A stretch of DNA of 6,201 bases from positions 1-6,201 of the forward strand of contig WRLW01000095.1 of NCBI GenBank assembly GCA_009777435.1, given 5' to 3'. Position 1 is the stretch's first letter. The number at the start of each line of letters is the position of its first letter. Shown piece after piece: positions 4,850 to 6,201 of this stretch. This DNA is from Oscillospiraceae bacterium (lineage in GTDB: Bacteria > Bacillota > Clostridia > Oscillospirales > UBA929). A program made the translations under genes and the position numbers. Below the pieces are notes generated by a model. The model was given only the letters and a program-made list of their open reading frames with translations. It made no database searches and was not told where the DNA came from.

Positions 4850-6201
4850 TCACAGACGTACCGTCACACCCGCCGTAAACGACTCCCCGTCCCATTCCGT
4901 GGTCAGCTCGCCGTCATACATGGCTGCCACCGCGTCCACGCTCTTCAGGCCAAGCCCGCCGCCGCTCTTCTTGCCGGCAAGCCGCCCGTCAAAGCTGTTG
5001 CGGACAATGAGCGCAAGCTGTTCCCCCAGCGGCTTCAGCCACAGGTCTATGTATTGGCCGCCGGTCAGCCGACCGCAGGCTTCCACCGCGTTTTCCAGCA
5101 GGTTGCCCACCACGATACACAGGTCGTAATCTGGAATGGTGAGCTTTTCCGGCAGCGACGCCTCGACGCCATACCGTATGCCGGCTTGGGCGCAGCGTTC
5201 GGCATAGCTTGAAAGCAGCGCGTTTATGACGTTGTTGGAGCAGTAATCCCGCATCCCGTTTTCAGAAAGCCGCGCCTGTACCCCGGACAGATACCTGCCA
5301 ATCCCGTCGTTGTCGCCGGAGGCCGCCAGCTCTCCGACGGCGGCTAAGTGATATTTAACGTCGTGGTGCAGTATGCGAAGCTTTTCATGCAGCGCGTCCA
5401 TCTTCCGGTAATGGTCGCTCCCGGCGGAAATTATGACCCGCACCTGCTCCTCCAAAACCGCTTTTTCACGGTACCCCCGGATAATGTCGCGCGCCACCGC
5501 CGCGCCGACGGACAATACCAGCGCGAAGCATCCGAACTCAGGGAACCAGCCGGACAAAACCGGCTCAAAATGGCTCAGCACGCGATCCATAACAAGGGTG
5601 CAGTCCAATACCAGCATACCCCAGAACACAGGCGTAATGTCCCGCGCCCGTTTCCATACGGCCAAGCCCGCCGTGACCGTAATATACCCCGACGTTATCC
5701 AGTGATACGCCTCGACCAAATTAGAATACGCGTTTATGACCGGCATAGAGGCGCGAAACAGCGGCATGGCGAGCGCCAGCAGGCATACGGCCCCGCCGAA
5801 GCCGTACATGATGTGCCGGAGCGTCCGTCCCCCGCCCTGATACAGCTTATTTTGCAGCGCGATTACAACCAACAGTATGGCGCAGAAGGCCGCGCTCTCC
5901 ATCGCGTAAAACAGCGGCGAACCCCGGCCCAGCGTCATAACGACCGGGTAGCAGGCATACCCGGCGAACAGCAGGCAGAGCAGCCCGTAGAGCGCCAGCA
6001 GAACCCTGCGCCCGCTCAACAGCCCAATGAGCAGCGCGGAAACTCCTATGAGCAGCGCGACGGCAAGAACAGCGGCGCGCAAGGCCAGACGCGCCTCCAG
6101 CATACCCGTCACGGCCTCCACGCTCCCTATGGCCGGAGGGTATATCATGCCGCTGTACAGATGCCGGTAATCGCTCACGGCGATTATAATGTCGATTTTT
6201 C
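4850..6201 (-). CDS. seven-transmembrane (7TMR-DISM-like) GHKL sensor histidine kinase, N-terminus beyond window
   Basis: This is a membrane sensor kinase. Numbering here is from an in-frame GTG at 6176-6178 (442 residues to the stop). That GTG has no ribosome site, and the frame stays open to the window edge (KIDIIIAVSDYRHLY), so the true start is probably outside. The segment PPAIGSVEAVTGMLEARLAL (14-33) resembles the end of the extracellular DISMED2 domain of 7TMR-DISM receptors. Seven hydrophobic segments follow, at about 34-55, 59-82, 88-109, 122-141, 159-175, 182-201 and 211-231. Then come a helical stretch (236-270), an H-box with likely phosphoacceptor H272 (LHHDVKYHL), and an AgrC/LytS-type ATPase domain with N363 in GNLLENAVEA and the GGGLGLKSV box (406-414). 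The family usually signals to LytTR or similar regulators; none is visible here, so the partner is likely outside. It is GC-rich compared with the central genes. Confidence 0.88.
   Translation of the reverse strand, partial: KIDIIIAVSDYRHLYSGMIYPPAIGSVEAVTGMLEARLALRAAVLAVALLIGVSALLIGLLSGRRVLLALYGLLCLLFAGYACYPVVMTLGRGSPLFYAMESAAFCAILLVVIALQNKLYQGGGRTLRHIMYGFGGAVCLLALAMPLFRASMPVINAYSNLVEAYHWITSGYITVTAGLAVWKRARDITPVFWGMLVLDCTLVMDRVLSHFEPVLSGWFPEFGCFALVLSVGAAVARDIIRGYREKAVLEEQVRVIISAGSDHYRKMDALHEKLRILHHDVKYHLAAVGELAASGDNDGIGRYLSGVQARLSENGMRDYCSNNVINALLSSYAERCAQAGIRYGVEASLPEKLTIPDYDLCIVVGNLLENAVEACGRLTGGQYIDLWLKPLGEQLALIVRNSFDGRLAGKKSGGGLGLKSVDAVAAMYDGELTTEWDGESFTAGVTVRL

Noticed and set aside
4188..5129. 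Open frame of 313 codons on the plus strand
   Set aside because: It crosses two genes on the other strand and their intergenic region, is Ser- and Ile-rich, and has no family features.

Overview
The window looks like a Firmicutes (Clostridia-type) chromosome. The reasons are Shine-Dalgarno-led genes, near-consensus sigma-A promoters with 17-bp spacers, a cell-wall amidase with a clostridial-style peptidoglycan-binding tail, and a dense set of sensor genes. No genus can be named from the sequence alone. GC content, judged by eye, is uneven: the amidase and the right-hand kinase are GC-rich, and the hybrid kinase in the middle is clearly more AT-rich.

From left to right: (1) positions 1-289, minus strand, hold the first 96 codons of glutamyl-tRNA synthetase (gltX), driven by a near-perfect promoter at 315-343. 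(2) Positions 405-1358, plus strand, encode a zinc N-acetylmuramoyl-L-alanine amidase with C-terminal peptidoglycan-binding repeats and no signal peptide. It is divergent from gltX and nearly abuts the next gene tail to tail, with an inverted repeat at the junction. (3) Positions 1382-3466, minus strand, encode a membrane hybrid histidine kinase (Cache sensor, HisKA, HATPase, receiver). (4) Positions 3467-3688 form an intergenic stretch with the kinase's RBS and likely promoter, plus the C-terminal relic of a YbjQ/UPF0145-family gene on the plus strand. (5) Positions 3689-4708, minus strand, encode a receiver-HD-GYP response regulator, a predicted cyclic-di-GMP phosphodiesterase. (6) Positions 4709-4849 contain its promoter and a strong hairpin whose T-tract points the opposite way. 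(7) Positions 4850-6201, minus strand, encode a second sensor kinase with seven membrane segments and an AgrC/LytS-like GHKL ATPase domain. Its N-terminus lies beyond the window.

The central pair, regulator then hybrid kinase on the same strand, plausibly forms one pathway in which an extracellular ligand seen by the Cache domain controls cyclic-di-GMP breakdown. The right-hand kinase probably works with a regulator outside the window. All genes belong to known families, and I do not see an undescribed system. The least expected items are the YbjQ relic and the reverse-facing terminator-like hairpin in the regulator leader.
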